Assembly: GCF_014879935.1 (NCBI RefSeq)
Contig: NZ_JACSRD010000209.1
Coordinates: 1-48,895 of the forward strand
DNA length: 48,895 nucleotides
Source of the DNA: Prosthecobacter sp.
Lineage (GTDB): Bacteria; Verrucomicrobiota; Verrucomicrobiia; Verrucomicrobiales; Verrucomicrobiaceae
Direction: 5' to 3'
In this document: positions 6,939-15,773 of the stretch, one piece after another
How positions within the stretch are numbered: the stretch's first letter is position 1
How the letters are laid out: each line of letters opens with the position of its first letter
The notes under the pieces: generated by a model
The model's database searches: none
What the model was told of the DNA's origin: nothing
What the model saw: only the letters and a program-made list of their open reading frames with translations
Made by a program: the position numbers and the translations under genes

Positions 6939-7244
6939 ATGAAGGAGGTCGTCTGGACTTTGGCCGCGGAGGCGGACGTGCAGGAAATTTATGAGCGGCT
7001 GGAACTGCGTGAAGAAGGATCCGGCGATGCCTTTTATGCCGATGTGCTTCATGTGACCCGGTTGTTGGCGCAGTTTCCCGAGTTGGGAACATCCTTGTAC
7101 CATCGGCGGCTTCGCAGAGTCCTGCTGCACAACCGCCACTACGGCCTTTTCTATGTCTCCGAGGCTCGTGGCGTGGTTTTGCATGCTCTGTTCGATCTTC
7201 GACAGGACCCGGCCATGATCGAGAGGAGGCTGCGCGATGTTTAA
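6939..7244 (+). CDS. RelE/ParE-superfamily toxin
   Basis: A 101-residue protein with the compact RelE/ParE layout: N-terminal helices (EADVQEIYERLELREEG), a loop with FPELGTSLYHRRLRRVLL, and the closing strands HYGLFYVSEARGVVLHALFDLRQDP (shown in parts: HYGLFYV, VVLHALFDLRQDP). ParE members poison gyrase; RelE members cut ribosome-bound mRNA. The RelE catalytic residues cannot be assigned with confidence, so the target is open. If it is a RelE-type nuclease, its products would carry 2',3'-cyclic phosphate and 5'-OH, which RtcB could reseal. The gene is intact. Confidence 0.85.
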   Translation: MKEVVWTLAAEADVQEIYERLELREEGSGDAFYADVLHVTRLLAQFPELGTSLYHRRLRRVLLHNRHYGLFYVSEARGVVLHALFDLRQDPAMIERRLRDV

Positions 7245-7321
7245 GCCGCACTTAGAATGCCCCTTGCCACTTCATGCCCGAGAGGGCACTATCCAAACAT
7301 CATGCCTGCCATCTCCATTCC

Positions 7322-8160
7322 ATGTCCGCCGAGCCTGATTCCCGCACCGATCTCGAAGGTGAACGTGAAGCGCACCGTGGCGGCGCGGCCAAAGCAGGTG
7401 ACGAAAAGTCGGCCCTCGCTGATGAGCGTGGAAAAACTGGAGGAGATCGCCTCTTCGCAGCCAAAAGTGTCGTCGAGCGAGTTCTGGGCCGACGTGGAGG
7501 AGAGCATTGGGCGGCCTTTGAATTTGAGCTGGAAAGAGACCGCGAAATAGCCTGTCTCGAGCATTGGGCGCGTGCTTCAGGTTGCTGGCTGGAATCGGAA
7601 CTGCCTGAGAGATGGGGCAGCAGCGAAACTTTCGGCGAGCACGACATCGTGCAAAAAGAGGATCGAATCTGGAAGGCAACCAAACCGCAGAACCAGACGG
7701 GCAAGCTACGCTTTGGCGTTTATCCGAGCTGCTTGAGGCGAGGAATGGCTGATCCGGTGGATCAGCTCAAACAGCAATCGGGCACGCCCTACCAATACCT
7801 CACTCGCCTGGAGTTGCTGAACCGCTGGTGCAGCGGGCCAACTGTTACGGGCGGCATGGCGCTGACCCGTTTGGAAGGCTTCGCACGAGTGGCGGGCCGC
7901 TTTTCCATCATCACCTCACAGCCCTTTTTCAACGGGACCGCCATCTGGATGACGCCAGCTTGTCGAACTGGCTTCGTGGACTGGGCTTTCAAAGTGTCAC
8001 CACAGGCATCTGGTATGATCCAGACATGAATCTGGCCTTGTTCGATGTGAAAGCGGCCAATGTGATCCTTTGCCAAGGCGTCTTCATCCCCGTGGATGTG
8101 ATTCCCACCGAGCCGCAAGGCCATATGCGGGATGTTTTGAATCAAGCCGTTGCTCATTAA
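7322..8160 (+). pseudogene. Frameshifted gene of unknown function before rtcR
   Basis: Coding signal is clear from about 7550 onward: CLEHWARASGCWLES, EHDIVQKEDRIWKATKP, PYQYLTRLELLNRW and FSIITSQPFFNG in one frame. Near 7930-7937 the sense moves to the -1 frame, giving SNWLRGLGFQSVTTGIWYD, LALFDVKAANVILCQGVFI and a stop 10 bp before rtcR. A lost base in the T or G run there explains it; C-TTT-TTC is also a plausible slippage site. The pattern (WA..., EHD..., KATKP, PYQYL, ITSQPF, LALFD) resembles C-terminal domains of putative polyvalent proteins, from memory only. For the first ~230 bp the frame is uncertain: a start MSAEPDSRTD reads in the same frame, but third-position GC favours another plus frame (starting about 7302) or an antisense ORF (7289-7564). 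Confidence 0.55.
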
Positions 8161-8170
8161 CCACTGGCAC

Positions 8171-9751
8171 ATGAAACCCATCACCACTTTCGGCTTCCTC
8201 GGCTCCACGCTGGACCGCGCTCAGGGCGCGGATCGGTGGTCGAAATGGCGGCCGACGGTGGCGATGTGCCAGCAGGAGGACTTGCTCATTTCGCGGCTGG
8301 AACTGCTCGTGGAGCCGAAGTTTGCCGATCTGGCGAAAAGCGTGGTCGCGGACATCGCGAAGGTTTCGCCGGAGACGGAGGTGGTGGTGCATGAGTTCGC
8401 GCTGAAGGACCCGTGGGACTTTCAGGAGGTGTATGAGCGGCTTTACGACTTCGTGCGCGGCTATGACTTCCAGCCGGAGAAGGAGGACTACCTCATCCAC
8501 CTGACCACCGGCACGCATGTGGCGCAGATTTGCTGGTTCCTGCTCAACGAGGCGAACTTCATCCCCGCGCGTTTGCTGCAAACCTCGCCCTCACGCGAGG
8601 GCGGACGCGATGCGAAGGCCTGCGGGCGCTACGAGATCATCGACATCGATCTCTCGAAGTATGACCGGCTCTCCACACGCTTCGCGCAGGAGCAGGAGCG
8701 CACGCTCGACTTCTTGAAAAGCGGCATCGCCACGAAGAGCAAGGGCTTCAACAAGCTCATCGAGCAGATCGAACTCGTCGCCGTGAACTCCAAAGCGCCT
8801 ATCCTCATCATGGGACCGACCGGCGCGGGCAAATCCATGCTCGCAGGCCGCATCTACGACCTGCGACGCTCGCGGGTCGGATTGAGCGGTCGATTTGTCG
8901 AAGTGAACTGCGCCACGCTGCGCGGTGATCAGGCGATGTCGGCATTGTTTGGCCACAAACGCGGTTCCTTCACCGGGGCGCAGTCGGATCGGCCGGGATT
9001 GCTCAAAGAAGCCGACAAAGGCCTCATCTTTCTCGATGAGATCGGCGAACTCGGTCTCGACGAGCAGGCGATGCTGTTGCGGGCACTCGAAGACAAAACC
9101 TTCCTGCCGCTCGGCAGCGACAAAGCCGTGCAGAGCGACTTTCAGCTCATCGCCGGCACGAATCGCGATCTGCGGGCGCAAGTCGCCGCGGGCAAATTCC
9201 GCGATGATTTGCTCGCCCGCATCAATCTGTGGACCTTCACGCTGCCGAGCCTCGCCGAGCGTCGCGAAGACATCGCCGCGAACCTCGATTTCGAGCTGGA
9301 ACGCTTCGCGAAGACACATCGCCGCCAGGTGCGCATGAACAAAGAAGCCCGCGAGGCCTTCCTCAAATTCGCCAAAGGCCCGGAAGCGAAATGGAGCGCG
9401 AATTTCCGCGACTTGAATGCCGCCGTGACCCGCATGGCCACGCTGGCTCCGAAAGGGCGAATCACGGTGGAGTGCGTGGAGAATGAGATCGGGCGGTTGA
9501 GGGAAGGATGGCGGTCAGAGGTGAGAAGTGAGATGTCAGAGGTGGTGTCGGAGGAGCTTGATCCGTTTGACCGTGTGCAGTTGGAGTTTGTGATCAAGAC
9601 CTGCCGAGAGTCGAAGACGCTGTCGGATGCGGGACGGAGGCTTTTTGCCGTCTCGCGGGCCAAGCGGTCGAAGATCAATGATGCGGACCGGCTGAAGAAG
9701 TATCTGAAACGCTTTGATCTGACGTGGGAGAAGCTGCAAAAGGCGGAATGA
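8171..9751 (+). CDS. rtcR: RtcR, sigma54-dependent activator of RNA repair
   Basis: A 526-residue activator. Residues 1-165 match the RtcR-type CARF sensor domain (FGFLGSTLD at the start; YLIHLTTGTHVAQICWFLL about 107-125). The AAA+ domain follows with Walker A GPTGAGKS (215-222), the sigma54-contact loop GSFTGA (265-270) and Walker B LIFLDE (285-290). The C-terminal region should contain the HTH domain. In Enterobacteria RtcR senses damaged tRNA ends and switches on the RNA-repair operon (established). Here the target is most likely the sigma54 promoter upstream of slipin. The ATG giving MKPITTFGFLG was preferred over one 7 codons upstream, because that matches family starts. Its TGA overlaps the next ATG by 4 nt. 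Confidence 0.95.
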   Translation: MKPITTFGFLGSTLDRAQGADRWSKWRPTVAMCQQEDLLISRLELLVEPKFADLAKSVVADIAKVSPETEVVVHEFALKDPWDFQEVYERLYDFVRGYDFQPEKEDYLIHLTTGTHVAQICWFLLNEANFIPARLLQTSPSREGGRDAKACGRYEIIDIDLSKYDRLSTRFAQEQERTLDFLKSGIATKSKGFNKLIEQIELVAVNSKAPILIMGPTGAGKSMLAGRIYDLRRSRVGLSGRFVEVNCATLRGDQAMSALFGHKRGSFTGAQSDRPGLLKEADKGLIFLDEIGELGLDEQAMLLRALEDKTFLPLGSDKAVQSDFQLIAGTNRDLRAQVAAGKFRDDLLARINLWTFTLPSLAERREDIAANLDFELERFAKTHRRQVRMNKEAREAFLKFAKGPEAKWSANFRDLNAAVTRMATLAPKGRITVECVENEIGRLREGWRSEVRSEMSEVVSEELDPFDRVQLEFVIKTCRESKTLSDAGRRLFAVSRAKRSKINDADRLKKYLKRFDLTWEKLQKAE

Positions 9752-10095
9752 GCACTCCCCGCTTCGCCGTTGCCCAACTGGATGAGATCACGCCGACGCC
9801 TTGCCCTTGCGGGCAGGCACGAAGGGCTTTCAAGGAGCCTTGGAACACGCTGGCGACGGTGCATCTGACGGACATTCATGCGGACTCGAAGGCGCACTGG
9901 CATGAGAAGATGACGGAGATCTACATCGTGCTGGAGGGCGAGGGCCATCTGGAGGCGGACGGGCAGATCATTCCGCTGAAGCCGATGACGACGGTGATGA
10001 TCCGGCCGGGCTGCGTGCATCGCGCCGTGGGCAAACTCAAAATCATCAATGTGCCGATGCCGCCGTTTGATCCGGCGGATGAGTTTGAGGTTTGA
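9748..10095 (+). CDS. Small cupin-domain protein
   Basis: A 115-residue single cupin. The metal-binding pattern is visible in HWHEKMTEIYIVLEGEG (H-x-H with E) and later PGCVHRAVG (H). It has no signal peptide and is likely cytoplasmic. Cupins of this size bind a small ligand or metal, and some act as sensors or isomerases; the substrate is unknown. The start ATG overlaps the rtcR stop by 4 nt (ATGA), so translation is coupled to the regulator. That coupling raises the chance of a link with RNA repair, but may be mere operon packing. Confidence 0.85.
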   Translation: MSTPRFAVAQLDEITPTPCPCGQARRAFKEPWNTLATVHLTDIHADSKAHWHEKMTEIYIVLEGEGHLEADGQIIPLKPMTTVMIRPGCVHRAVGKLKIINVPMPPFDPADEFEV

Positions 10096-10125
10096 GACTG
10101 GTCAAAAACGCCGCAGGGTGCTTCA

Positions 10126-10458
10126 ATGGCCGGCATGACGACGGTGTTCACAGACCAGGATTGCACGCGGGTGGGCTATGCCAGGAGCATTCTCGAATCC
10201 GCCGGGATCGCCTGCTTCATCCAGAACGAGAACACGCAGACGCTCGGAGTGAGCCTGCTGGGCTACTCCCACACGCCCATTCTCGATCCTGCGCTGTGTG
10301 TGGTCGATGAAACTCGCGTCGAGGAGGCACGCACGCTCCTGCAGCAGCATTTCGGCATCGAAGCCGGAAACACCGAGTGGGTCTGTCCCTCCTGCAAAGA
10401 ATCCAATCCGGCCTCGTTTGAGCTGTGCTGGAACTGTCAGGCTGCGAAACCCCAATGA
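10126..10458 (+). CDS. DUF2007 protein with C-terminal zinc ribbon
   Basis: A 110-residue protein with an N-terminal DUF2007 (putative signal-transducing) domain, recognisable in VGYARSILESAGIACFI and the following LDPALCVVDETRVEEA. A C-terminal four-cysteine zinc ribbon follows (CPSCKESNPASFELCWNC, about residues 87-104). Its role is unknown in general. A start three codons later (MTTVFTD) is equally possible. It follows the cupin gene after 30 bp and its stop overlaps the next gene. Confidence 0.8.
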   Translation: MAGMTTVFTDQDCTRVGYARSILESAGIACFIQNENTQTLGVSLLGYSHTPILDPALCVVDETRVEEARTLLQQHFGIEAGNTEWVCPSCKESNPASFELCWNCQAAKPQ

Positions 10459-11672
10459 TCACCTTCATGAACAAACTGGCCGCGTTGCTGGCGCTTGTGG
10501 CGCCGGCGCTTCTCGTGGCGGAGCCCCCTGCGAAGCCAAAGAAATCCGCCTCCTCACAGCCCGCGGGCTTTCATGAGTTGAAGATCGGCGATCCAGCACC
10601 GGATTTCGAGCTGATCGGCATTGATGAGGAGATGCACACGCTGAAGGATTACGCCGAAGCCGGTCTGCTGATGGTCGCCTTCCTCAGCAATCACTGCCCG
10701 ACGTCACAGGCCGTGGAAGGGCGCATCAAACGGCTGGTGAAGGAGTTCAAAGGCAAAGGATTCAAGCTGGTGGCGATCAATCCGAATGATCCGGCGGCGT
10801 TGCGGCCGGATGAGCTGGGATATTCGAAGTACAACGACAGTTTTCCGGAGATGAAGCGCCATGCGAAGGAGCAGGACTTCAATTTTGACTACCTTTACGA
10901 CGGCGACACGCAGAGGACGGCGCTCGCCTACGGCTGTCTGGCCACGCCGCATGTGTTCCTCTTCGATAAGGAGCGGAAGCTTCGCTACCAGGGCCGCCTC
11001 GACGACTCACGCTACGCCGATGAGGCCACGGTGACCGCTGCAGACGCCCGCAATGCGATCGTGGCGCTGCTGGATGGCAAACCGGCGCCGGTGGAAGTCA
11101 CCCAGCCGCACGGCTGCTCCACCAAGTGGATCGACAAGCGCCAGCAGGTGGCCAGCGACCACGAGAAGTGGGAAAAGGGCGAGGTGGAGGTGGAGCTAAT
11201 CGATGCGAAGGGCATTGCGGCGCTGCGGAAGAACGACACGAAGAAAGTGCGCCTCTTCAATGTGTGGGCCACGTGGTGCGGGCCCTGCGTGAAGGAGTTC
11301 CCCGAGCTGGTGGCCACCTCGCGCAAATTCGGCCTGCGTGATTTTGAACTGATCACCATCAGCATGGATGATCCGAAGGAGATGCCTGCGGTGAAGGCCT
11401 TCCTCGAAAAGAACAATGCGATCGTGCCGGACAAGCTGAAGCCGTCACTCCAGGCCGAAGGGCGCAAGGGCAACGCCTACATCTTCAACGAGGCCAGCAG
11501 CGAGGCGCTGATGCAGGCGCTGGACACGGAGTGGCCGGGGCCGATCCCGCACACGCTCGTCGTGGCTCCAGGAGGCGAGGTCATTTTCCGCCACACGGGC
11601 GAAGTCGATGGCGACGAGCTGCGGGCGAAAATCCTGGATCACATGGGCCGCTTTTACGTGCCGGAGCCGTGA
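10455..11672 (+). CDS. Exported protein with two thioredoxin-like domains
   Basis: The 405-residue product starts with a hydrophobic segment (LAALLALVAPALLVA), probably a signal peptide. The first thioredoxin-like domain (about 40-205) is AhpC/TSA-like with a lone cysteine in SNHCPTSQ (C81). The second (about 245-395) is TlpA/ResA-like with the redox pair WATWCGPC (C275, C278). Such proteins reduce disulfides or cytochrome c apoproteins in the periplasm. The start overlaps the previous stop (ATGA); an internal ATG four codons on gives a slightly shorter signal peptide. The gene closes the plus-strand run that begins with rtcR, and meets the convergent M23 gene after 19 bp. Confidence 0.85.
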   Translation: MITFMNKLAALLALVAPALLVAEPPAKPKKSASSQPAGFHELKIGDPAPDFELIGIDEEMHTLKDYAEAGLLMVAFLSNHCPTSQAVEGRIKRLVKEFKGKGFKLVAINPNDPAALRPDELGYSKYNDSFPEMKRHAKEQDFNFDYLYDGDTQRTALAYGCLATPHVFLFDKERKLRYQGRLDDSRYADEATVTAADARNAIVALLDGKPAPVEVTQPHGCSTKWIDKRQQVASDHEKWEKGEVEVELIDAKGIAALRKNDTKKVRLFNVWATWCGPCVKEFPELVATSRKFGLRDFELITISMDDPKEMPAVKAFLEKNNAIVPDKLKPSLQAEGRKGNAYIFNEASSEALMQALDTEWPGPIPHTLVVAPGGEVIFRHTGEVDGDELRAKILDHMGRFYVPEP

Positions 11673-11691
11673 CGTCATCCTCGCATGCGAG

Positions 11692-12711
11692 TCAAAACCA
11701 GCCGCACACCAGCTTGACGAAGCGCAGACCTTCAGTGGTCAGTTTTCCGGTGCTGCCGCTGCCGGTCACGCAACCGCGTGTGTGCGTGTAGTGGGGGATG
11801 CCGGCATCCTTCACCCAGGTCACCACGGGCTGTGAAACGGGTGTGTTCGACGTCTTCACGGCCAGCGGCAGGCCCCAGCGGCTGAAGGTGACCTCCCAGC
11901 TCACCGGTTTGCCGGTCGGCCGGGCACCATCGAGCAGCCAGGGATAATTTTTTACGATCTCCATCTCCGCATCGCCAGGAACGGCGACGCGATAGCCGCT
12001 CTCCGTGGCCCGCACGGCTCCGGCAGCGGTGACGGCGGGGTTCTTCTTCTGGGCGAGGTAAAGCGCCTGCAAATCGAGCCCGATCAGGTTGAGCCCGTTG
12101 AAGACGCCATGATGATTCGGTGTGGCAAAGCTGGCCGCATGCCAGGCTTCGAACCGGCGGGAGAGAAACAGGTTCAGCTCCACATGCACGTGCGCACGAC
12201 GCTGGTCGATGCCGCTGCCTGTGTAGCCAAGAACACCCAACATGGTGCCTGCTTTGACTTTCTGGCCCACGGCCACACGTGGCTCCGCCAGGTGGGCGTA
12301 GAGCGAGTAAAACGAGCCTTCATTCCAGTCGTGCTTCACCACGATGTAGCGGCCGTAGTTGCTCAAGCCGGGGGAGACGGTGGAGTAGGCCACGATGCCG
12401 TCGGCGATCGCACGCACCTCGTCCAGCGGGTTGCCTTTGGCATCCCGTTGCAGCGGCTTGATGTCGAGACCCTCGTGAAATCGGGCATACGCGATGCGGC
12501 TGCCGAAACGGCGAGGATCACGAACAAAGCCAAACTGCCCGCCCTCCCATGGCGTGGTTTTCGCCCCTTCGAAATCGCGATCGACAAACTGGAAGAAGCT
12601 CGAAGGCTGATCAAACAGGGCGCGGTTGTCCGTGGGCAGCAGAAGCTGCTGCGCATGCGCCGTGGAGGCCAGCAGACAGAACCCAGACAGCGCCAGAAGC
12701 AGCGATTTCAT
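11692..12711 (-). CDS. Exported M23 metallopeptidase
   Basis: A 339-residue protein with a signal peptide (MKSLLLALSGFCLLASTAHA) and an M23/LytM domain. Zinc ligands H79 and D83 (HEGLD) and H176 with H174 (AHVHVE) are present, as is YSLYAHL with H140. LytM enzymes cut peptide cross-bridges in peptidoglycan, or act as endolysin-like scaffolds when inactive; here the site is complete. The ATG overlaps the stop of the upstream lipoprotein by one base, so both are made from one mRNA and probably act together at the envelope. Confidence 0.88.
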   Translation of the reverse strand: MKSLLLALSGFCLLASTAHAQQLLLPTDNRALFDQPSSFFQFVDRDFEGAKTTPWEGGQFGFVRDPRRFGSRIAYARFHEGLDIKPLQRDAKGNPLDEVRAIADGIVAYSTVSPGLSNYGRYIVVKHDWNEGSFYSLYAHLAEPRVAVGQKVKAGTMLGVLGYTGSGIDQRRAHVHVELNLFLSRRFEAWHAASFATPNHHGVFNGLNLIGLDLQALYLAQKKNPAVTAAGAVRATESGYRVAVPGDAEMEIVKNYPWLLDGARPTGKPVSWEVTFSRWGLPLAVKTSNTPVSQPVVTWVKDAGIPHYTHTRGCVTGSGSTGKLTTEGLRFVKLVCGWF

Positions 12712-13376
12712 CAGGTGCCGGGAGTTTTGAAGCCTTCCAGCGGGATCTCATTCGTCTTCGGCGCCTTCGGCAGGATGCCGCGTTCCCGGTCCTCCTGCGC
12801 TTTTTTCTCCGCAGCTTCGAGCTTCTTCGCATCCTCACGGGCACGCAGCTTCATGAGGAAGGTGGAAGGCATCATCTCCATCGCCTTGGACTGCGATTTC
12901 ATGTATTTGATGTGCGGGTAGAACTTGTCCAGGTCATCCACGGCCTCCTGCGAAACGCCGCGCCAGATGGTGAAACGGCCGTCCGTGATCGGCTGGTCGA
13001 GTTCCACCATGTCCACGGGCACGCCGTTCACAAAAGTGATCAATTTGCTCCCCTGATTGAGGCGTGAGGCCGCCTCCAGGGCGTTTTTGCCTTTCATGTC
13101 GAGCTGGAGGAGCAATCCAAAGCCCTGGCCGTCGTCGGACGGAAAGGATTCGAAACCGGCGATCGCGCGATGGCTGAACTCAGGGATCTTTTTGAAGGTC
13201 ATCGTCCGGCCGTCGATCGGCAGGTTCATGATCGCCATGGGATGATCCGGTCCGGAGGTTTCCAGGTGGGTGGAGATCTTCGTCTTGCTGTCTCCCAGCA
13301 ACTGACGGAACACCGAACAATTCGTCAACAGCCCGCAGGCCGACACCAGTGCCACGACTCGAAAGAGGTTTGTCAT
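12711..13376 (-). CDS. Lipoprotein of unknown function
   Basis: A 221-residue protein. The N-terminus is a lipoprotein signal (VVALVSACGLLTNC), with the lipidated cysteine about residue 18. The middle part has no recognised family (IMNLPIDGRTMTFKKIPEF). The C-terminal third is a charged helix (KLRAREDAKKLEAAEKKAQ) and is probably a coiled coil. The ATG at 13376 was chosen over one 33 codons upstream because it begins exactly the lipoprotein signal. It is translationally coupled to the M23 peptidase, so a role in positioning or controlling that enzyme is plausible. Confidence 0.75.
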   Translation of the reverse strand: MTNLFRVVALVSACGLLTNCSVFRQLLGDSKTKISTHLETSGPDHPMAIMNLPIDGRTMTFKKIPEFSHRAIAGFESFPSDDGQGFGLLLQLDMKGKNALEAASRLNQGSKLITFVNGVPVDMVELDQPITDGRFTIWRGVSQEAVDDLDKFYPHIKYMKSQSKAMEMMPSTFLMKLRAREDAKKLEAAEKKAQEDRERGILPKAPKTNEIPLEGFKTPGT

Positions 13377-13501
13377 GCGCGCATCAAACCAAAGCCGCGT
13401 CCGCTTTGCAACCCTGGAGGCGAAATCAGGCCCGGAAACGAGCGCGGCGGCTGATTTGACAAGGCGGCGAATCACCGGACTGTCCGCGCACGATTTTCAC
13501 C

Positions 13502-14053
13502 ATGCCCGCAGACGAACGCCCCCTCCTCACAAAGGCCCAGATGGCTGACGGGGTGAAGGCGTTGGCCCGAAGGATCCGGGAGGCGAATCCAGACGCGGAA
13601 AGCATCGCGCTTGTCGGCATTTTCACGCGTGGCGTGCCGCTGGCAAAACGCATCGCCGCCGAGATGGAAAAAGACGGCGGATTGAAAGTCTTTGTGGGCA
13701 CGATCGACATCACGCAGTATCGCGACGACCTGAACACCTTCCAGATGGTGCCCAAGCTCGAAGGGTCGGACATCTCCTTCGACATCGACGGCCTCACAGT
13801 CGTGCTCTGCGACGAAGTCGTTTACACCGGCCGCAGCGTGCGTGCCGCGCTGGATGAACTGCTGAATTTTGGCCGCCCCAAACGCGTGCAGCTCGCCGCG
13901 CTGGTGGACCGCTGCGGCCGCGAACTGCCCGTGCAGCCGGATTTTTCCGCCCTCAAGGTCACGCTGGCCCCTGGTGAACGCGTGGCCGTGCGTTTTGAGG
14001 AGGTGGACGGCCACGACTCCTGCACCGTGCAAACCCAGGCTTCCAACCGATGA
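13502..14053 (+). CDS. pyrR: PyrR, pyrimidine regulator / uracil phosphoribosyltransferase
   Basis: A 183-residue protein of the PyrR family, with the PRPP loop VVLCDEVVYTGRSV (about 100-113), FTRGVPLAKRI and TIDITQYRDD motifs all intact. PyrR proteins sense uridine nucleotides, some bind pyr mRNA leaders, and most have uracil phosphoribosyltransferase activity. A perfect -35 hexamer TTGACA lies at 13456, but the -10 at the right distance is poor and would leave almost no leader, so leader-RNA attenuation is unlikely for this transcript. The stop overlaps pyrB by 4 nt. Confidence 0.93.
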   Translation: MPADERPLLTKAQMADGVKALARRIREANPDAESIALVGIFTRGVPLAKRIAAEMEKDGGLKVFVGTIDITQYRDDLNTFQMVPKLEGSDISFDIDGLTVVLCDEVVYTGRSVRAALDELLNFGRPKRVQLAALVDRCGRELPVQPDFSALKVTLAPGERVAVRFEEVDGHDSCTVQTQASNR

Positions 14054-14979
14054 CCCCGCGCAAAGACCTTCTCGACATCGCATCGCTCACGGACGAGGAA
14101 ATCGCGTTCGTGCTCGACAACGCCGTGCCGTTCAAGGACCTCTTCAAGCGCAGTGTGAAGAAGGTGCCCACGCTTAAGGGCCAGACCATGCTCACGCTCT
14201 TCTACGAGCCGTCCACCCGCACGCGCTCCAGCTTTGAAGTCGCGGCCAGCCGCCTCAGCGCCGACGTCACGCATTTCGACATCGAATCCAGCAGCGTGGT
14301 GAAAGGAGAGTCCGTTCTGGACACCGTCGAAACGCTGGAGGCCATGCGTGTGGACTACATCGTCGTGCGGCACAAACAGGCCGGCATTCCGAATCTGATC
14401 GCCAAAAACACCCGCGCCAGCGTCATCAATGCCGGTGACGGCTGGCACGCCCACCCCACCCAGGCCTTGCTGGATGCCTTCACGCTGCGGGAGATTCACA
14501 AGGACCTGCGCGGGTGCCGGGCGCTCATCGTGGGCGATATTCAGCACTCCCGCGTCGCCCGCAGCACCAGCCTGATTTTTCGCCGTCTCGGCATGAACGT
14601 GGCCTATCTGGCTCCGGGATCGATGATGCCGCGTGAGGTGCCGAAGGAGATCCCGCAGTTTGGCAACTGGCGCGATGCCTTCGACTGGCGGCCCGATGTC
14701 ATCTACCTCCTCCGCGTGCAGGGCGAGCGTATCGACGAGCCCTTCGTGCCCAGCTCCGCCGAGTATCACAAAAACTACGGCCTCACCGACCAGCGTGTCG
14801 AAATCGTCCGCGAACGCGGTCTGCACATCATGCATCCCGGCCCGGTGAATCGCGGCGTGGAGATCACTGATGCCGGCATGAACTACGAGAAGTGCCTCAT
14901 CAACCAGCAGGTGGAAAATGGCATCGCCGTCCGCATGAGCGTGCTCTACTGGCTGCGACCAGGCGCCGCTCTTTCGTGA
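14050..14979 (+). CDS. pyrB: Aspartate carbamoyltransferase catalytic subunit
   Basis: A 309-residue enzyme that makes N-carbamoyl-aspartate in pyrimidine synthesis. The carbamoyl-phosphate loop STRTRSSFE (55-63) is present, as are HPTQALLDAF (about 137-146) and the C-terminal HPGPVNRG. It starts within the pyrR stop (ATGA), the common pyrR-pyrB order. pyrC is not in the window; the next gene is convergent and its stop is adjacent. Confidence 0.96.
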   Translation: MTPRKDLLDIASLTDEEIAFVLDNAVPFKDLFKRSVKKVPTLKGQTMLTLFYEPSTRTRSSFEVAASRLSADVTHFDIESSSVVKGESVLDTVETLEAMRVDYIVVRHKQAGIPNLIAKNTRASVINAGDGWHAHPTQALLDAFTLREIHKDLRGCRALIVGDIQHSRVARSTSLIFRRLGMNVAYLAPGSMMPREVPKEIPQFGNWRDAFDWRPDVIYLLRVQGERIDEPFVPSSAEYHKNYGLTDQRVEIVRERGLHIMHPGPVNRGVEITDAGMNYEKCLINQQVENGIAVRMSVLYWLRPGAALS

Positions 14980-15762
14980 TCACGGCTTTTCGATGACAAA
15001 GCCGGCCTTTTCGTCAGGCCTCATCACGACCACTTTCGCTTGGTTGCCCTTCGTTTGGCCATCCACGCCCTTCACGGCGGTGTTTTGTGCGATGAGAAAA
15101 CGTCCACCGCTGATCGGTGCGATGCCGACAGAAGCATTGAACTCCCATTTGCCGGTGAATCGGAGCTTTTCACCGCCCCGCAGCAGCACGGCGGGCTTGC
15201 CGTAGCAACCGAACCACCACACGCCATCGGCCTGCGCGACAGTTTGGATGCCCATGAGCGTGTAGCTACTCGCGATGACGTGGCGACGCTGAAATTTGAA
15301 GCTCTCGTCATACTCATAGGCGTAGTTTTCGTTCACACCAGGCGGCAAACCGCCCACCACGATGAATTTGCCGTCGTGCCAGGCCATGCCGCCCGCGCCA
15401 TGCACCAACTCTGGCACACGATGCTTCGCGAGCTCGGCGAGTGTATCGCCATCATAGACATAGACCCATGAATCGGCTTCGCCGGCGGGCCGATTGAACT
15501 TGCCGAGATTGGTGGCGACATAAACGCGTCCGGCGTGAAAGCAGAGGTCGCCGTGATGATTCGCCACCGGCACTTTTTGGAGCACTCGGCCCTCGGTGTC
15601 GGTTTTGACGAGGAAATCGGTCCAGCACCAGTAAATGGCGTCTTTGTCGTTGGTGCAGATGCCTTGGAGATGACGCGGATAGATGCCTTCGCACGTCGTG
15701 GCATGAAAATCGGCCGCGTGGAGGGATTGAAGCGCGAGAAAAGCGAGGGTGAGCAGGCGCAT
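14980..15762 (-). CDS. Small exported propeller-like protein, function unknown
   Basis: A 260-residue protein with a signal peptide (LLTLAFLALQSLHAA). Repeating strand patterns (DLCFHAGRVYVATNLGKF, GMAWHDGKFIVVGGL) suggest a beta-propeller. No catalytic motif can be named. It stands alone, with a REP-like palindrome in front of it and pyrB converging behind it. Confidence 0.7.
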   Translation of the reverse strand: MRLLTLAFLALQSLHAADFHATTCEGIYPRHLQGICTNDKDAIYWCWTDFLVKTDTEGRVLQKVPVANHHGDLCFHAGRVYVATNLGKFNRPAGEADSWVYVYDGDTLAELAKHRVPELVHGAGGMAWHDGKFIVVGGLPPGVNENYAYEYDESFKFQRRHVIASSYTLMGIQTVAQADGVWWFGCYGKPAVLLRGGEKLRFTGKWEFNASVGIAPISGGRFLIAQNTAVKGVDGQTKGNQAKVVVMRPDEKAGFVIEKP

Positions 15763-15773
15763 GGAAAGGTGAG

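Noticed and set aside
11682-11694. CTCGCATGCGAG palindrome between convergent genes as a terminator
   Set aside because: It has no loop and no T run, and so is not a credible intrinsic terminator.
13456-13484. A sigma70 promoter for pyrR
   Set aside because: TTGACA is perfect but no acceptable -10 follows at 16-18 bp, so it was not listed as a feature.
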